Shown: positions 52,237 through 61,512, numbered from the stretch's first letter. The stretch: DNA of 64,000 nt from Bdellovibrio sp047344985 (GCF_047344985.1 NZ_CP178861.1:620001-684000); one strand, 5' to 3'. A program made the numbers and translations. Notes: generated by a model from the sequence alone, not told the origin.

Positions 52237-53421
52237 TTACGCTATTTTGCTAGTTAGCGTGCGTATTTTTTGACCACGTCTGAAAAGGAGGCTGGCGCCG
52301 AGGCAGAAAACAAGTCCCCCAAGGCTAACGGCAGGCCATTTTCCCCAACTCCAAAGCTGGGAACCGATATAGGAACCGAGACTTCCTCCGATAAAGTAGA
52401 AGAAGACATAAATGGAACTAAGGCGAGATCGAGCTTCAGCCGAGATCTCAAACATGCGCGTTTGATTTGAAATATGCGCGACTTGAATTCCCAAATCCAA
52501 GATCAAAACGCCCAAAACAATTCCAACGACGAATGTTGATGAAAGAGCAAGAATCGCAAACGCCGCCATCGAACAATAAAGTCCTAAACGAATTGTCGCG
52601 GCCGTTCCTTTTTTATCGGCATATCGTCCAGCCAGTGGAGCTGCGAGAGCGCCGATCATTCCCAAGGCTCCGAAGAGTCCAATTGTTTGCGGAGAATAAT
52701 TAAACGGTTCAGCTTCTAACAAAAATGTCAGTGTTGTCCAAAATGCAGAGAAAGAACCAAAAAGAATTGCACCCATCATCGCGGCTTCACGCACGAGTTG
52801 GAAATCGCGAATCAGTTCGAGTGTTGATCTTAGAAGCGCTTTATAGCTGCCATAAAACTGTGGCTCTGAAGCAGGCAAAGCCCATTGAGTCACCAAGGCC
52901 AAAATCAAATTTACAGCACCCGCAAAAATAAAAATACTCTGCCAGCCCAAATGTTGCGCCATAAATCCCGAGAGAGTTCGCGCCATCAAAGAACCTAAGA
53001 GAATTCCCGAAAGCACAGTTCCGACGACTTTGCCACGCTCTTCAGGGCGAGCGAGATTTGCAGAGAACGGAATAAGAACTGTGGCAGAGACGTTGAAGAA
53101 GCCCATCACAAAACTCAACGCACAAAGAACAGCGAAGTTCGGACTAAACGCGATCGCCAAAGCCAAAGATCCCGCCGCTGTCATACTCACTTGCAAAAGT
53201 TTACGGCGCTCCATCATGTCGCCGAGCGGAACTAATAACAAAATGCCAATGGCATAACCAATCAAAGTCAGAGCGGGAATAAGAGAAACTGTTTTTTCAG
53301 CAACACCGAATTCACGAGCTAAAATGCCAAGAAGAGGTTGGTTGTAGTAGAGGTTGCCGATCACCAGGATGCAAGTGACAACCATGAATAAAACTTGAGA
53401 GCGAGAGACACCTTTACCCAT
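52237..53421 (-). CDS. MFS transporter
   Basis: Twelve hydrophobic segments, 394 residues. GNLYYNQPLLGILAREF at the first segment, motif-A-like LVPLGDMMERRKLL, and GLFGALGMIGALAAPLAGR in the second half. Resembles YnfM/YgaY-type exporters. Substrate unknown. Confidence 0.75.
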   Translation of the reverse strand: MGKGVSRSQVLFMVVTCILVIGNLYYNQPLLGILAREFGVAEKTVSLIPALTLIGYAIGILLLVPLGDMMERRKLLQVSMTAAGSLALAIAFSPNFAVLCALSFVMGFFNVSATVLIPFSANLARPEERGKVVGTVLSGILLGSLMARTLSGFMAQHLGWQSIFIFAGAVNLILALVTQWALPASEPQFYGSYKALLRSTLELIRDFQLVREAAMMGAILFGSFSAFWTTLTFLLEAEPFNYSPQTIGLFGALGMIGALAAPLAGRYADKKGTAATIRLGLYCSMAAFAILALSSTFVVGIVLGVLILDLGIQVAHISNQTRMFEISAEARSRLSSIYVFFYFIGGSLGSYIGSQLWSWGKWPAVSLGGLVFCLGASLLFRRGQKIRTLTSKIA

Positions 53422-53459
53422 AAGCTTTAGGGGTAAACGATGTAAAAATGAATATCAAT

Positions 53460-54200
53460 TCAGTTTACAATTTGAGACTGACAGTCAGCGAGAATTTTCT
53501 TGCGAGGAGTTCCTCTTTCGCAGGAATGCACGAGTTCACGAAGAACTTTCAACTTTTCGGTGTCTTGCTTCATCGAATCGAAGCGAGCACTCATGCTCGA
53601 AATTTCTTTAAGAACGGCAAACTCTAAATGCACAGCAAGGCCGAATTTATCGACTTCTTTGTGTTGCTTTTGCGCGAGTTCAATTTGTTTTAACACGAAC
53701 CTCAATGAAGCCGGGAAGAGGCGAGACAGGAAACCGATTTCTTCCAGCTTTATTCGGAAAGCAGGATCTTGCAAAGCACGCAGGCCTTCTTGTTTGTAGT
53801 ACGACGCGAGATAAGCACTGCGTTCGGTCTTTACGCGTTCACGATCTAAATTAGAGGGATTGCAAAGTGTTGAACAAATTTCCGGCAAAGATCTTTTTGA
53901 AATATCTTCCGCGAGATGATCAAAGATCGCAAACTCCGCAGCGTAGTTGTATCCAATGCGCGTGACTTCTTTCAAATTCGGATTCACGGCTTCGGGATCT
54001 TTCGCCGTTTCTTCAAGACTTGGCAACATCGAGGCTTTCGCGACAGGCATTTTCTTTGCTGGTTTCACTTCTGGAGCCTGTGCCTTTACAAGCTGATCGA
54101 TGGCGTAATAAGAAACACCTGTCATTCCGACGACGGCACAAACGAACATGCCGAGAATAAAAAAGCCAAGATACTTAAGAACACTTTTTACGAACTTCAT
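53460..54200 (-). CDS. Membrane-anchored protein, unknown
   Basis: One membrane helix (YLGFFILGMFVCAVVGMTGV), then a mostly helical periplasmic part with four Cys (ICSTLCN, SCERGTPRKKILADCQ). No recognised family. Start at 54200 or the TTG at 54212; neither ribosome site is strong. Confidence 0.5.
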   Translation of the reverse strand: MKFVKSVLKYLGFFILGMFVCAVVGMTGVSYYAIDQLVKAQAPEVKPAKKMPVAKASMLPSLEETAKDPEAVNPNLKEVTRIGYNYAAEFAIFDHLAEDISKRSLPEICSTLCNPSNLDRERVKTERSAYLASYYKQEGLRALQDPAFRIKLEEIGFLSRLFPASLRFVLKQIELAQKQHKEVDKFGLAVHLEFAVLKEISSMSARFDSMKQDTEKLKVLRELVHSCERGTPRKKILADCQSQIVN

Positions 54201-54237
54201 AGGAAGCTTCAATGTATCAACCTGGCTCTAAAAATGC

Positions 54238-54271
54238 AAAAGCGAGTTCTGCTCTCGCAGGACTCGCTTTT
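54238..54271. terminator. Hairpin in the divergent region
   Basis: AAAAGCGAGT (54238-54247) pairs perfectly with ACTCGCTTTT (54262-54271), 14-base loop. It precedes the small hydrophobic-peptide gene on the + strand and follows nothing coding on the - strand, so it may belong to a regulatory RNA. Confidence 0.6.
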
Positions 54272-54311
54272 AGAAGATCTCTTATCCGTTTGTCCGAAAG
54301 GAGATCCGAAA

Positions 54312-54413
54312 ATGACCAACCGCTATAGGTCTTTTCGGACAGTCTTAAGAATACTTAAACAGATTCTTTTGATCGTCCTAACTATTGTTAGAATTATTAA
54401 AGAGTTGAAATAG
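54312..54413 (+). CDS. 33-residue hydrophobic cationic peptide, possible type I toxin
   Basis: AAGGAG eight bases before the ATG. Encodes MTNRYRSFRTVLRILKQI, then LLIVLTIVRIIKELK: basic ends around one hydrophobic helix, the usual shape of type I toxin and similar membrane peptides. GTCCGAAA (54292-54299) can pair with TTTCGGAC (54333-54340), enclosing the ribosome site and start codon in a hairpin. A strong terminator lies 130 nt downstream. No antisense partner is proven. Confidence 0.5.
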   Translation: MTNRYRSFRTVLRILKQILLIVLTIVRIIKELK

Positions 54414-54544
54414 GTTTCAAGGGGTTGCGCAACAGCGTCTCCAACAAGTAACGTGACTGAAGTCCAATGGACAGGACTATAAATCCTCGGATGGAATTTT
54501 CACGGAGGCTAGACCTGCGGGAGCATCTAGACCAGACTTAAAAT

Positions 54545-54577
54545 AAAAAAGGAAGGTGAGTGACACCTTCCTTTTTT
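54545..54577. terminator. Bidirectional rho-independent terminator
   Basis: Perfect 14-bp stem: AAAAAAGGAAGGTG (54545-54558) with CACCTTCCTTTTTT (54564-54577), five-base loop. It ends the transcript of the small peptide and that of the Lys-rich protein. Confidence 0.9.
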
Positions 54578-54598
54578 ATTTCAAACTACAAAGAAGTT

Positions 54599-55066
54599 TT
54601 AAGCTTTTTTAGTCGCTTTCTTTGTTGTCTTACGCGCTACTTTTTTCGTAGCTGCTTTTTTAGTCGTCGCCGTTTTTGCTTTGGCAGATGCTTTCTTCGC
54701 AGAAGTCTTCTTCATCGTTTTCTTGAAAAGAGTTTTTTCAAGTTTCGCCTTTTGCGCGATCGCTTTCTTTTTGTAAGCCGCGATGTTTTTTTCCAAACCA
54801 TCAGCAGATTTTTTGATTTTAGCGATCGTGCTGTTCACTTCTTTTTCAAGTTTCGCTTCAGAAGTGCCAAGAACTTTCACGATCTCTTGGTATTTCTTCC
54901 AAGCAAGTTCGATCTTTTCATCTTTTTGCTGATCGAAACGGTCTTTCAACTCAGACTCTTTTTTCTTAATTTCATCGTTGAGTTTTTGGAAGCTTTCAAG
55001 AAGGTTTTGAACACCTTTTGCTCCAGAGATATTTTCCAAAATTTTTTGAAATGCTGCTGTAGCCAT
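54599..55066 (-). CDS. Phasin-like/histone H1-like Lys-Ala-rich protein
   Basis: GGAGG five bases before the ATG at 55066. Residues 1-90 form a coiled coil (FQKILENISGAKGVQNLLES, KIELAWKKYQEIVKVLGTSE), like phasins. Residues 105-155 are KKA/KKT repeats (KKTSAKKASAKAKTATTKK), the DNA-binding tail of H1-like proteins. It could coat storage granules, condense DNA, or do both. Confidence 0.6.
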   Translation of the reverse strand: MATAAFQKILENISGAKGVQNLLESFQKLNDEIKKKESELKDRFDQQKDEKIELAWKKYQEIVKVLGTSEAKLEKEVNSTIAKIKKSADGLEKNIAAYKKKAIAQKAKLEKTLFKKTMKKTSAKKASAKAKTATTKKAATKKVARKTTKKATKKA

Positions 55067-55130
55067 CACAGCCTCCTTTGTTTACAGAGATACCATACAC
55101 TGAAAGGGCCCCTAAATGAAGCCCCTGTCT

Positions 55131-55454
55131 TTATTTTGACTCAAACTTAATAGTTTCAAGCCAAACTTCGCGTTGAGCCGAGAACTGGCCCGGGAATTTC
55201 TCAAGGCCTTTTTCGCGCAATTTCATCGCGTATTCAGTCATGTAGAGCTTCATGTGCTCTTCATCTTTGAGTTTATAGATGATTTTAACGTCTTTACTCG
55301 AGGCCTCGAGGCTCCCACCCTTACGCAAGCACAACTCCGCACCTAAGAATCCCGGGCAAGCGAGCATTTCTTTGATGTGTTCAGTTTTAAGCCATTCGAC
55401 GTACTCAGCATAAGCCTCGTGTCGAACCATCAAGTGGACCATATACGTAACCAT
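55131..55454 (-). CDS. DUF4286-family protein
   Basis: YMVHLMVRHEAYAEYVEWLK, TEHIKEMLACPGFLGAELCL, YKLKDEEHMKLYMTEYAM match DUF4286, a small ferredoxin-like fold of unknown function. 107 residues. It starts 8 nt after the TldE-like gene, so it is probably in that operon. Confidence 0.75.
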   Translation of the reverse strand: MVTYMVHLMVRHEAYAEYVEWLKTEHIKEMLACPGFLGAELCLRKGGSLEASSKDVKIIYKLKDEEHMKLYMTEYAMKLREKGLEKFPGQFSAQREVWLETIKFESK

Positions 55455-55462
55455 GGGACTCC

Positions 55463-56800
55463 CTAAAGCGTGAATTTGAAGTCCTTGATTAGCATACCGG
55501 GAACCTTTTTTCCACCGAAAGCGCGGCTTTCATAGGTAGAAACCATCGGGTCGACCTCTTGAAAGTCCGTTACCGCCAAAAGATTTTCGCCAAGGCAGTC
55601 GTAAAGGCTCTCATCGAAACGCAAATCCGCGATGGGAGCGACAATTTCGCCGTTTTCCACCCAGAAACACGCATAACGAGTCATCCCGGTAATACGAGCA
55701 TTCATACGGTCTGACCAGTTCAGATAGTGAAGATTTGACAGGTAAAGACCCGTGCCGAGTTCCTTCAAAATGTCTTCGCGCTTAAGGCCGCCCGGCAAAA
55801 TCTCCATCGCACGAGGATATTCACCGACATCCGCTGCATTTCCTTGAACGCCGTATTCTTTGGCAGAGCGGGAACTCGTCAGGAAATTCTTAAGCTCGCC
55901 GTGAGAAATCAAATCCATTGTCTCAGGAGCCAATTCGCCCAAAGAATTAAAACGGTGAGTAAGGCCCATGCCGTAGTTTTCACGCAAAGAAAACTTCTGC
56001 GACAAAGTTTTTTCTTTATCGGCGAGTTTCTGCATAGAGCTTCCACCTTGCTTGTAACCATTAAAGCTCAAAGAACCCCAAGAAAACATCGAAGCCATTT
56101 CAGCAACAGCTCCCGGAGCCAAGTAAGTGCGATAAGCACCCGGCTTCAAGGTCATCTTTGGACGCTCCATCAAGCGCAATTGATTTTTACTTTGTGCCAA
56201 GTTTGCATCGAAATCTTTTTGATTCCAAGCTGTGCCCGCATAGATCGACTTCACGGCTTTTTCACCCAAATAAAGTGAATAATCCATAAAGAAGTTTTCT
56301 GTCGCAAACCAGTGACTTTGACCTTTGGAGTTTTTATTTCCCGTCAAAAGAGGACCACCACAATAAAGTCCCGCAAGGTCGGTTCCTTGTGCTGGAACCG
56401 TGATTGCAGCAATGACTTTTTCATCTGCCAGCAAGTCACCTTTGAAAGTGTTATCGCTTGTGCCGTTGTTTGTAAGTGCCACTTGATAAGGATCTTCCGG
56501 CAAAAGATCACACTCTTTACGAGCCTGCTCAAGCCAATGATCGGCACGTTTTTTATCTTCGTCGGCTTGGCCGGTGATAGAAAAACTTAGGTTCGCGGTC
56601 TTGCCATTTTTTTGTAAAGTCAGACCCAAAGTTCTTTGTTCAACATGCGTGTTCTGACGAACTTTGTTGCCGTTAAAGCGCACGAACAAAGATTCTTCGG
56701 CATTCAAATTAATATTAGCATCTTCGCCGTTTTTTAAATTTCCCAGCAAGTGATCGGCGACAGCGTTAAAAGCTGTTTTCATATTCTCAGTAAAATTCAT
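55463..56800 (-). CDS. tldE: TldE/PmbA-family metalloprotease subunit
   Basis: Start at 56800 chosen for GGAG six bases upstream; it overlaps the stop region of tldD (TAGTATG). TldE-type fold: SLFVRFNGNKVRQ, TYLAPGAVAEMASMFSWGSL, LGTGLYLSNLHYLNWSDR, GMTRYACFWVENGE. The E subunit pairs with the metal-binding D subunit to degrade peptides such as the CcdA antitoxin or to mature microcins. 445 residues. Confidence 0.85.
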   Translation of the reverse strand: MNFTENMKTAFNAVADHLLGNLKNGEDANINLNAEESLFVRFNGNKVRQNTHVEQRTLGLTLQKNGKTANLSFSITGQADEDKKRADHWLEQARKECDLLPEDPYQVALTNNGTSDNTFKGDLLADEKVIAAITVPAQGTDLAGLYCGGPLLTGNKNSKGQSHWFATENFFMDYSLYLGEKAVKSIYAGTAWNQKDFDANLAQSKNQLRLMERPKMTLKPGAYRTYLAPGAVAEMASMFSWGSLSFNGYKQGGSSMQKLADKEKTLSQKFSLRENYGMGLTHRFNSLGELAPETMDLISHGELKNFLTSSRSAKEYGVQGNAADVGEYPRAMEILPGGLKREDILKELGTGLYLSNLHYLNWSDRMNARITGMTRYACFWVENGEIVAPIADLRFDESLYDCLGENLLAVTDFQEVDPMVSTYESRAFGGKKVPGMLIKDFKFTL

Positions 56801-56801
56801 A

Positions 56802-58226
56802 CTACGCTCCAAAAACTTCGACGTTGCCGAAGAGACAGTAAGGAGTTGTGTGACCCACACGGATCACTTGGTTCGGTTCACCTTTTCCGCAGAATGGAGA
56901 GCCGTACGTTTCACGATTTGCACTCACAGCTTTCAAACTATTCCAGAACTTCACAGTCGTGCCGCGATAGTTTGGATTTTTCAAAGTCTTCGTAAGTTTT
57001 CCATTTTCGATTAATTTTGCGTATTCACAACCAAATTGGAATTTGTTGCGATAATCATCGATCGACCAAGATTTGTTCGCCATCATGAAAACACCGCGCT
57101 CAACAGAAGCGATCATGTCTTCGAATTTTGTAGAACCCGCTTCCAAGTTGATATTCGCCATGCGATCAATCGGAGCACGATTCCAAGAAGCTGAACGGAA
57201 GTTCGCCACCCCTGGAAGATTCAAACGAGATTGAGATTCCAAACCGCCAAGACCGCGCACCAAAACGCCGTCTTTGATCAAAAATTCCTTTGTGGCTTTG
57301 TATCCGGAATCATCAAAGGCGTAAGAGGCCATCGCATCAGAGATCGTTGGATCAAACGTCACGTTCATGAGTTTGGAGCCGTATTGCAATTTTCCAAAAT
57401 CATCAGGTTTTACGAAACTCCAACCTGCGTAATTGCGCTCATCACCCAAAATACGATCGTACTCAAGCGGATGACCAATGGACTCATGCACTTGCAAAGT
57501 CATTTGGTCAGGGGCCAGCAATAAATCCATCGCCGTGTCAGGGCAGTTTTCAGCGCCCAACAATTCAACGGCTTCCTCTGCGATTCTTTTAGCACGTTCT
57601 AAAATGGAAGCACGGTTGAAAACCTCAGCTCCGATTTGCAAACAGCGAGCAAGACCACCATTGTCAGAACGAGTTTGTGTTTCTCCACCTGCTCCGGCTG
57701 TTGCAGAAAAGTCCGTGCTCACGATCGAAAAGTTTTGATGAACCTCAGAACCCGAAGAACTCGCAGATTGGAATTCTGTTTCCACGATCATCGTGTTTGC
57801 GGCACGATTCATAATTTTATCGGAAACTTTCATGGCGCGAGTGGCGTCCACGAAAATATCGGTAATTTCTTTTGCCGAAAAAGAATCCAGCGGTTTCACC
57901 ACAGGAGATTTGTAAGAACCCTTCGCCGTTGGACGTTGAGCCAGAGAAAACTCGTGGACTTTTTGAGAGGACGCAGCTTTCGCCATCGTCACCGCTTTGC
58001 CTAGAGCTCTTTTGATACCGCCTTCACTCAAATCCGTTGTTCCAGCAAATCCGAAATGGCCGTTTACCAAAACTTCAACCATGATTCCTTGATCGAAAGA
58101 GACGTGATTGCGATCCGTTTTTTCATCGCGAACCATGCGCCAAGTTGTTTTTTCAGTGACGAGACGTAAATTGACCCAGTCTGCGTCGTTCCTTACCGAA
58201 TTGAGGGTGCGTTGCAAATCGAGCAT
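56802..58226 (-). CDS. tldD: TldD metalloprotease subunit
   Basis: Zinc site HESIGH (247-252) in LQVHESIGHPLEYDRILGDE, the TldD signature. GHFGFAGTTDLSEGGIKRAL and SATAGAGGETQTRSDNGG are typical. 474 residues, full length. Forms the active protease with the TldE-like product downstream; the two genes overlap. Confidence 0.9.
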   Translation of the reverse strand: MLDLQRTLNSVRNDADWVNLRLVTEKTTWRMVRDEKTDRNHVSFDQGIMVEVLVNGHFGFAGTTDLSEGGIKRALGKAVTMAKAASSQKVHEFSLAQRPTAKGSYKSPVVKPLDSFSAKEITDIFVDATRAMKVSDKIMNRAANTMIVETEFQSASSSGSEVHQNFSIVSTDFSATAGAGGETQTRSDNGGLARCLQIGAEVFNRASILERAKRIAEEAVELLGAENCPDTAMDLLLAPDQMTLQVHESIGHPLEYDRILGDERNYAGWSFVKPDDFGKLQYGSKLMNVTFDPTISDAMASYAFDDSGYKATKEFLIKDGVLVRGLGGLESQSRLNLPGVANFRSASWNRAPIDRMANINLEAGSTKFEDMIASVERGVFMMANKSWSIDDYRNKFQFGCEYAKLIENGKLTKTLKNPNYRGTTVKFWNSLKAVSANRETYGSPFCGKGEPNQVIRVGHTTPYCLFGNVEVFGA

Positions 58227-58444
58227 CTAAGGCTCCTTTCCCTAATGTAATTCAACACTTCCAATAAAGGATGCTACCTAAAAATACAACCCGGAAACGT
58301 CCAGTTGTGAAAAGTCGCATCGAGTAATACTTCGCAGGACCTCCGAGAGAGCTGGTAGCAAAACTTCTTGGCAAGCCCTTTGCTTTATATGGGATGCAGG
58401 GAGGTTCTGGTGTCATAAAGACCCAGAGTAAAAAGAGGCAGATT

Positions 58445-58684
58445 ATGAGAATCCTTTACGCTCTACTAACAACAATGATGACCGCAATGTTAACTCACCT
58501 CGCGTCGGCTCAGGCAGCCATTCCGTCCGTGCCGTCTTGCACGATGGCGAGTGAGGGAATTTATAACGGAGCGTGGGTGAAGCACCGTATCGTTGTGAAC
58601 GAAGACGTTTTGGGTGGTGCTAATGACATGGATTCGATCATCTCCCAGCTTGAAAACTTGCGCACTCAGGGACTTTGCCGCTAA
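58445..58684 (+). CDS. Small secreted protein, unknown
   Basis: AGAGG six bases before the ATG at 58445; signal peptide LLTTMMTAMLTHLASA; about 58 mature residues with two Cys (PSCTMA and the C-terminal GLCR). No family. Ends 12 nt before the EpmA-like gene. Confidence 0.55.
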   Translation: MRILYALLTTMMTAMLTHLASAQAAIPSVPSCTMASEGIYNGAWVKHRIVVNEDVLGGANDMDSIISQLENLRTQGLCR

Positions 58685-58696
58685 AGTGGCAGAGCT

Positions 58697-59908
58697 TTGA
58701 CTAGACAAGAATACTTATCCCAGATTTGGAAGTCCTATCCCGCGATGCCTGCTCACTCCAAGGCAGCAGGCCGCATCTATCAAATCGAAAGAGATGGGGA
58801 ATCTTTAAAACTGATTCTCCAGCGCGATCAAAAAACTCACAAAATCCAATTTGAAAAAGCCCCACCGTATTCGGAATTCTTGATCGAAGGGGATTTAGTC
58901 GCCGTTGTTTCTTCAGAAGAAATTCTTTTGCTGGCTCCGCAAAAAAGATCTTTGCCTCGTCGTCAGTTTGATCCTGAGTTGTTAAAGACTTGGAATGTGT
59001 ACGTACAAGGTCTTCGCGATTTCTTTACTTCTCAAGATTTTATCGAGTTAAAAACGCCGTCTTTGGTTGTCTGTCCTGGAACGGAGCCTAGTCTCGATGT
59101 CTTTTCAACAACCTTAAAAGTGGGCTCACGCACACAAAAACTTTATTTGCCGACGAGCCCCGAGCTTCACCTCAAAAAAGCTTTAGCCCTGGGAGCAGAA
59201 AAGATTTTTGAAATAGCTCCTTGTTACCGCAATGGCGAAGTCACCGAAAGACATCAGCCCGAGTTTTTGATGCTCGAATGGTACAGAGCTTTTGATAATC
59301 TTACGAGTATCAAAAAAGATGTGGAAAACCTCGTGCACACTTTGACCAAACTTCTAAAAGTACCGGGCCCACGCAGTGTGAAAAGTTATTCAATCGCGGA
59401 ACTCTTTAAGTCTTACTGCGATTTTGATCTTCGCCCCGATACAACGAAAGAAGAACTCAAAAAATTAGCAGAGAAGTTGCAAGTCGATGTGCGCAGTGCC
59501 GACAGCATTGATGATTTTTTCTTTTTGATCTTCATGGAAAAAATCGAATCAAAGCTTCCGCCGGAAGATTTGATCTTTGTAGAAAAATACCCGCCTTATC
59601 AAGCGGCTTTGGCGCGTTTAACAGAGGATGGATGGGGAGACCGCTTTGAAGTCTATTGGAAGGGGCTTGAGCTTGCGAATGCTTTCCATGAACTCAATCA
59701 CCCGGAAATCCAACGTCTGCGCTCAGCGGAAGACTTAGAGAAAAAGAAAGACCTTCACAAAGAAGTCGTCAGTCTTGATGAAGAATTTTTTGAGTGCTTA
59801 GAAGCAGGAATGCCACCTTCAGGCGGCATCGCTCTTGGAGTTGAGCGTCTGTTTATGGCGATGCTCGGAAAAGAGCGCATTTCAGACCTTCGTCTTTTCC
59901 CTCTGTAG
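58697..59908 (+). CDS. epmA: EpmA/GenX-type EF-P lysine ligase with an extra N-terminal domain
   Basis: Class II synthetase core of the LysRS-like ligase that attaches beta-lysine to elongation factor P: TPSLVVCPGTEPSLDVFSTT, YLPTSPELHLKKALALGAEK, EIAPCYRNGEVTERHQPEF, LMLEWYRAF, GGIALGVERLFMAMLG. E. coli EpmA is about 325 residues; this one is 403, with about 80 added residues whose strand pattern (GRIYQIERDGESLKLILQRD) resembles a reduced OB-fold. TTG start at 58697. No efp or epmB is seen in the window. Confidence 0.88.
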   Translation: MTRQEYLSQIWKSYPAMPAHSKAAGRIYQIERDGESLKLILQRDQKTHKIQFEKAPPYSEFLIEGDLVAVVSSEEILLLAPQKRSLPRRQFDPELLKTWNVYVQGLRDFFTSQDFIELKTPSLVVCPGTEPSLDVFSTTLKVGSRTQKLYLPTSPELHLKKALALGAEKIFEIAPCYRNGEVTERHQPEFLMLEWYRAFDNLTSIKKDVENLVHTLTKLLKVPGPRSVKSYSIAELFKSYCDFDLRPDTTKEELKKLAEKLQVDVRSADSIDDFFFLIFMEKIESKLPPEDLIFVEKYPPYQAALARLTEDGWGDRFEVYWKGLELANAFHELNHPEIQRLRSAEDLEKKKDLHKEVVSLDEEFFECLEAGMPPSGGIALGVERLFMAMLGKERISDLRLFPL

Positions 59909-59922
59909 CTATTTAGTGCCTC

Positions 59923-60552
59923 TTATTTTTTCTTTTTAAAGTTAATCCAATACAGCCAGCCTTTGCCAGTTTTTTGCCCGTGTTCCTCAATAAGCTTCAT
60001 TTGATCTTCATGAACACGATCTGCGGCTTCGGGGGTAACGTAATCTCTCCAGTCGAAATAAATTTCGGGCCATTTTTTTCCACTGATAACTTCATAAAGA
60101 TCGCCGTTTGTCAGATGTTCTTCCAAAAACTTAAACTTCAAAGACCAGTTTTCTTTCCAAGTTTGTTCCTCAGTTAGTTTTTTAAGCATTTCTGATTCGT
60201 ATTTGGCCTTAAGATATTTCTTTAAATATTCTTCGAAGAAAAAGTTCGACGGCCTAATCCCTTGCTTCTCGCGTTCAAGATGAACAAAAGAAATAGTATA
60301 AATATAAGATGGATATAGAAATGAAATATTTAATTGTACAGGGCTGCCTGATTTTTGCAGAGTCCACTTCCAATCATCGTTTCCGGTGGACCGCAATAGC
60401 TCGTCTTTCACTTCAGTGTTCGGAATGTGTTTAATAGACACTATTTCTAGAGCGTATTTTTGAGAAAAATCCTCGATGTATTTCGAAATACTGGTGTCTG
60501 GAAACTTCATGGTGTTCATTGCTAATAATGTAGTCCCATTTTTCGATTGCAA
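59923..60552 (-). CDS. Unknown protein
   Basis: 209 residues, A+T-rich, charged and helical (FEEYLKKYLKAKYESEMLKK), ends in KKKK. No signal peptide and no family. Possible starts are the TTG at 60552 or ATGs at 60519 and 60510; none has a clear ribosome site. Low-complexity codon use differs from neighbours. Confidence 0.4.
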   Translation of the reverse strand: MQSKNGTTLLAMNTMKFPDTSISKYIEDFSQKYALEIVSIKHIPNTEVKDELLRSTGNDDWKWTLQKSGSPVQLNISFLYPSYIYTISFVHLEREKQGIRPSNFFFEEYLKKYLKAKYESEMLKKLTEEQTWKENWSLKFKFLEEHLTNGDLYEVISGKKWPEIYFDWRDYVTPEAADRVHEDQMKLIEEHGQKTGKGWLYWINFKKKK

Positions 60553-60770
60553 TCAACCTACATAATCTCTATTTACTCATGGTCTTTATATAGAGAAAAA
60601 TACCGCTCATACCTCCTCTAGGAAGGCAAACTAAGAGAATTTCGAGAAAGACCCGCGAAATTTCTTGGCTTTATCCAGTAAAAATAACAAACAACACGAT
60701 CCTAACTTTGATTCTGGGAGTTTCTTTATTAGAACCTCTGCATCTTCAATCACATATAAAGAGGTTTTCG

Positions 60771-61070
60771 ATGAAAAAGCTTATCGTTGTATTATTGGTT
60801 CTATCAGCGGCTCCCGCTTCTTACGCTGGCAAAATGAAAGAAATTTGGTCGATGACAAACGAAAGCGTTCTAGAAACTTTGGGTTTTGATGAAGGTGTTG
60901 TCGCGATTGAAAACCACAAATTCGTACAAGTCGAAGGCGCAGATCTTGCGATTCAAACAACAGTGCGCGGTTTTTATCGTGTGAAGGGTGCAGTTCCGAC
61001 TTATCAATGTGTCACTGCATTCGTTAAAACGAATGATTTTTATGACGTCATAAAAACAGAGTGCAGATAA
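60771..61070 (+). CDS. Small secreted protein, unknown
   Basis: AGAGG six bases before the ATG at 60771; signal peptide LIVVLLVLSAAPASYAG. About 80 mature residues, beta-rich, with two Cys (YQCVTAF and the C-terminal TECR). No family. A terminator follows. Confidence 0.55.
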   Translation: MKKLIVVLLVLSAAPASYAGKMKEIWSMTNESVLETLGFDEGVVAIENHKFVQVEGADLAIQTTVRGFYRVKGAVPTYQCVTAFVKTNDFYDVIKTECR

Positions 61071-61091
61071 ATCGAAATTCTGGAAATAAAA

Positions 61092-61111
61092 AAGGGCTGT
61101 GAAAGCCCCTT
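61092..61111. terminator. Hairpin shared by convergent genes
   Basis: AAGGGCT (61092-61098) pairs with AGCCCCTT (61104-61111) with a bulge, flanked by A- and T-tracts. Confidence 0.6.
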
Positions 61112-61117
61112 CGTTTT

Positions 61118-61411
61118 TTAGCCTTTTTTCTCTGGCCCGTTGTTGATGTCTTCTTTGAGTTCTTTTCCGACTTTGAAGAACGGAAGTTTTTTCTCGTCGA
61201 CGTTGATGATTTCACCTGTGCGAGGATTGCGTCCTTTATAAGCACCATACTGACGATTTACAAATGAACCGAAACCACGGATCTCAATACGGTCATCGCG
61301 CATCAATGCTTCCACCATAGAATCAAAAATAGTGTTCACAACGGTTTCAGCTTTTACGCGTGTGATGCCCGCTTTTTCAGAGATTAAATTAATCAAATCC
61401 GCTTTTGTCAT
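61118..61411 (-). CDS. HU/IHF-family nucleoid protein
   Basis: Start at 61411 (MTKADLINLISEKAGITRVK) with GAGG nine bases upstream. DNA-binding arm IEIRGFGSFVNRQYGAYKGR, NPRTGEIINVDEKKLPFFKV, GKELKE. 97 residues. Could be HU or IHF; the arm sequence is HU-like. Promoter with a perfect TATAAT lies just upstream. Confidence 0.9.
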   Translation of the reverse strand: MTKADLINLISEKAGITRVKAETVVNTIFDSMVEALMRDDRIEIRGFGSFVNRQYGAYKGRNPRTGEIINVDEKKLPFFKVGKELKEDINNGPEKKG

Positions 61412-61464
61412 TTCGGCAGTCCTCAAATCAAGAACATAAGCTTAAAGTATTGATAACACTCCCG

Positions 61465-61492
61465 ATTATACAGAAGTGCGGTGGCCTGACCA
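61465..61492 (-). promoter_or_regulatory. Probable sigma-70 promoter of the HU gene
   Basis: On the minus strand TATAAT (61470-61465) follows TGGTCA (61492-61487) at 16-bp spacing, about 50 bp upstream of the HU start codon. A short stem (AAGTG/CACTT, GTGG/CCAC) of the preceding gene's terminator overlaps the -35. Confidence 0.5.
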
Positions 61493-61512
61493 CCACTTTT
61501 CAATAGTTTAAC

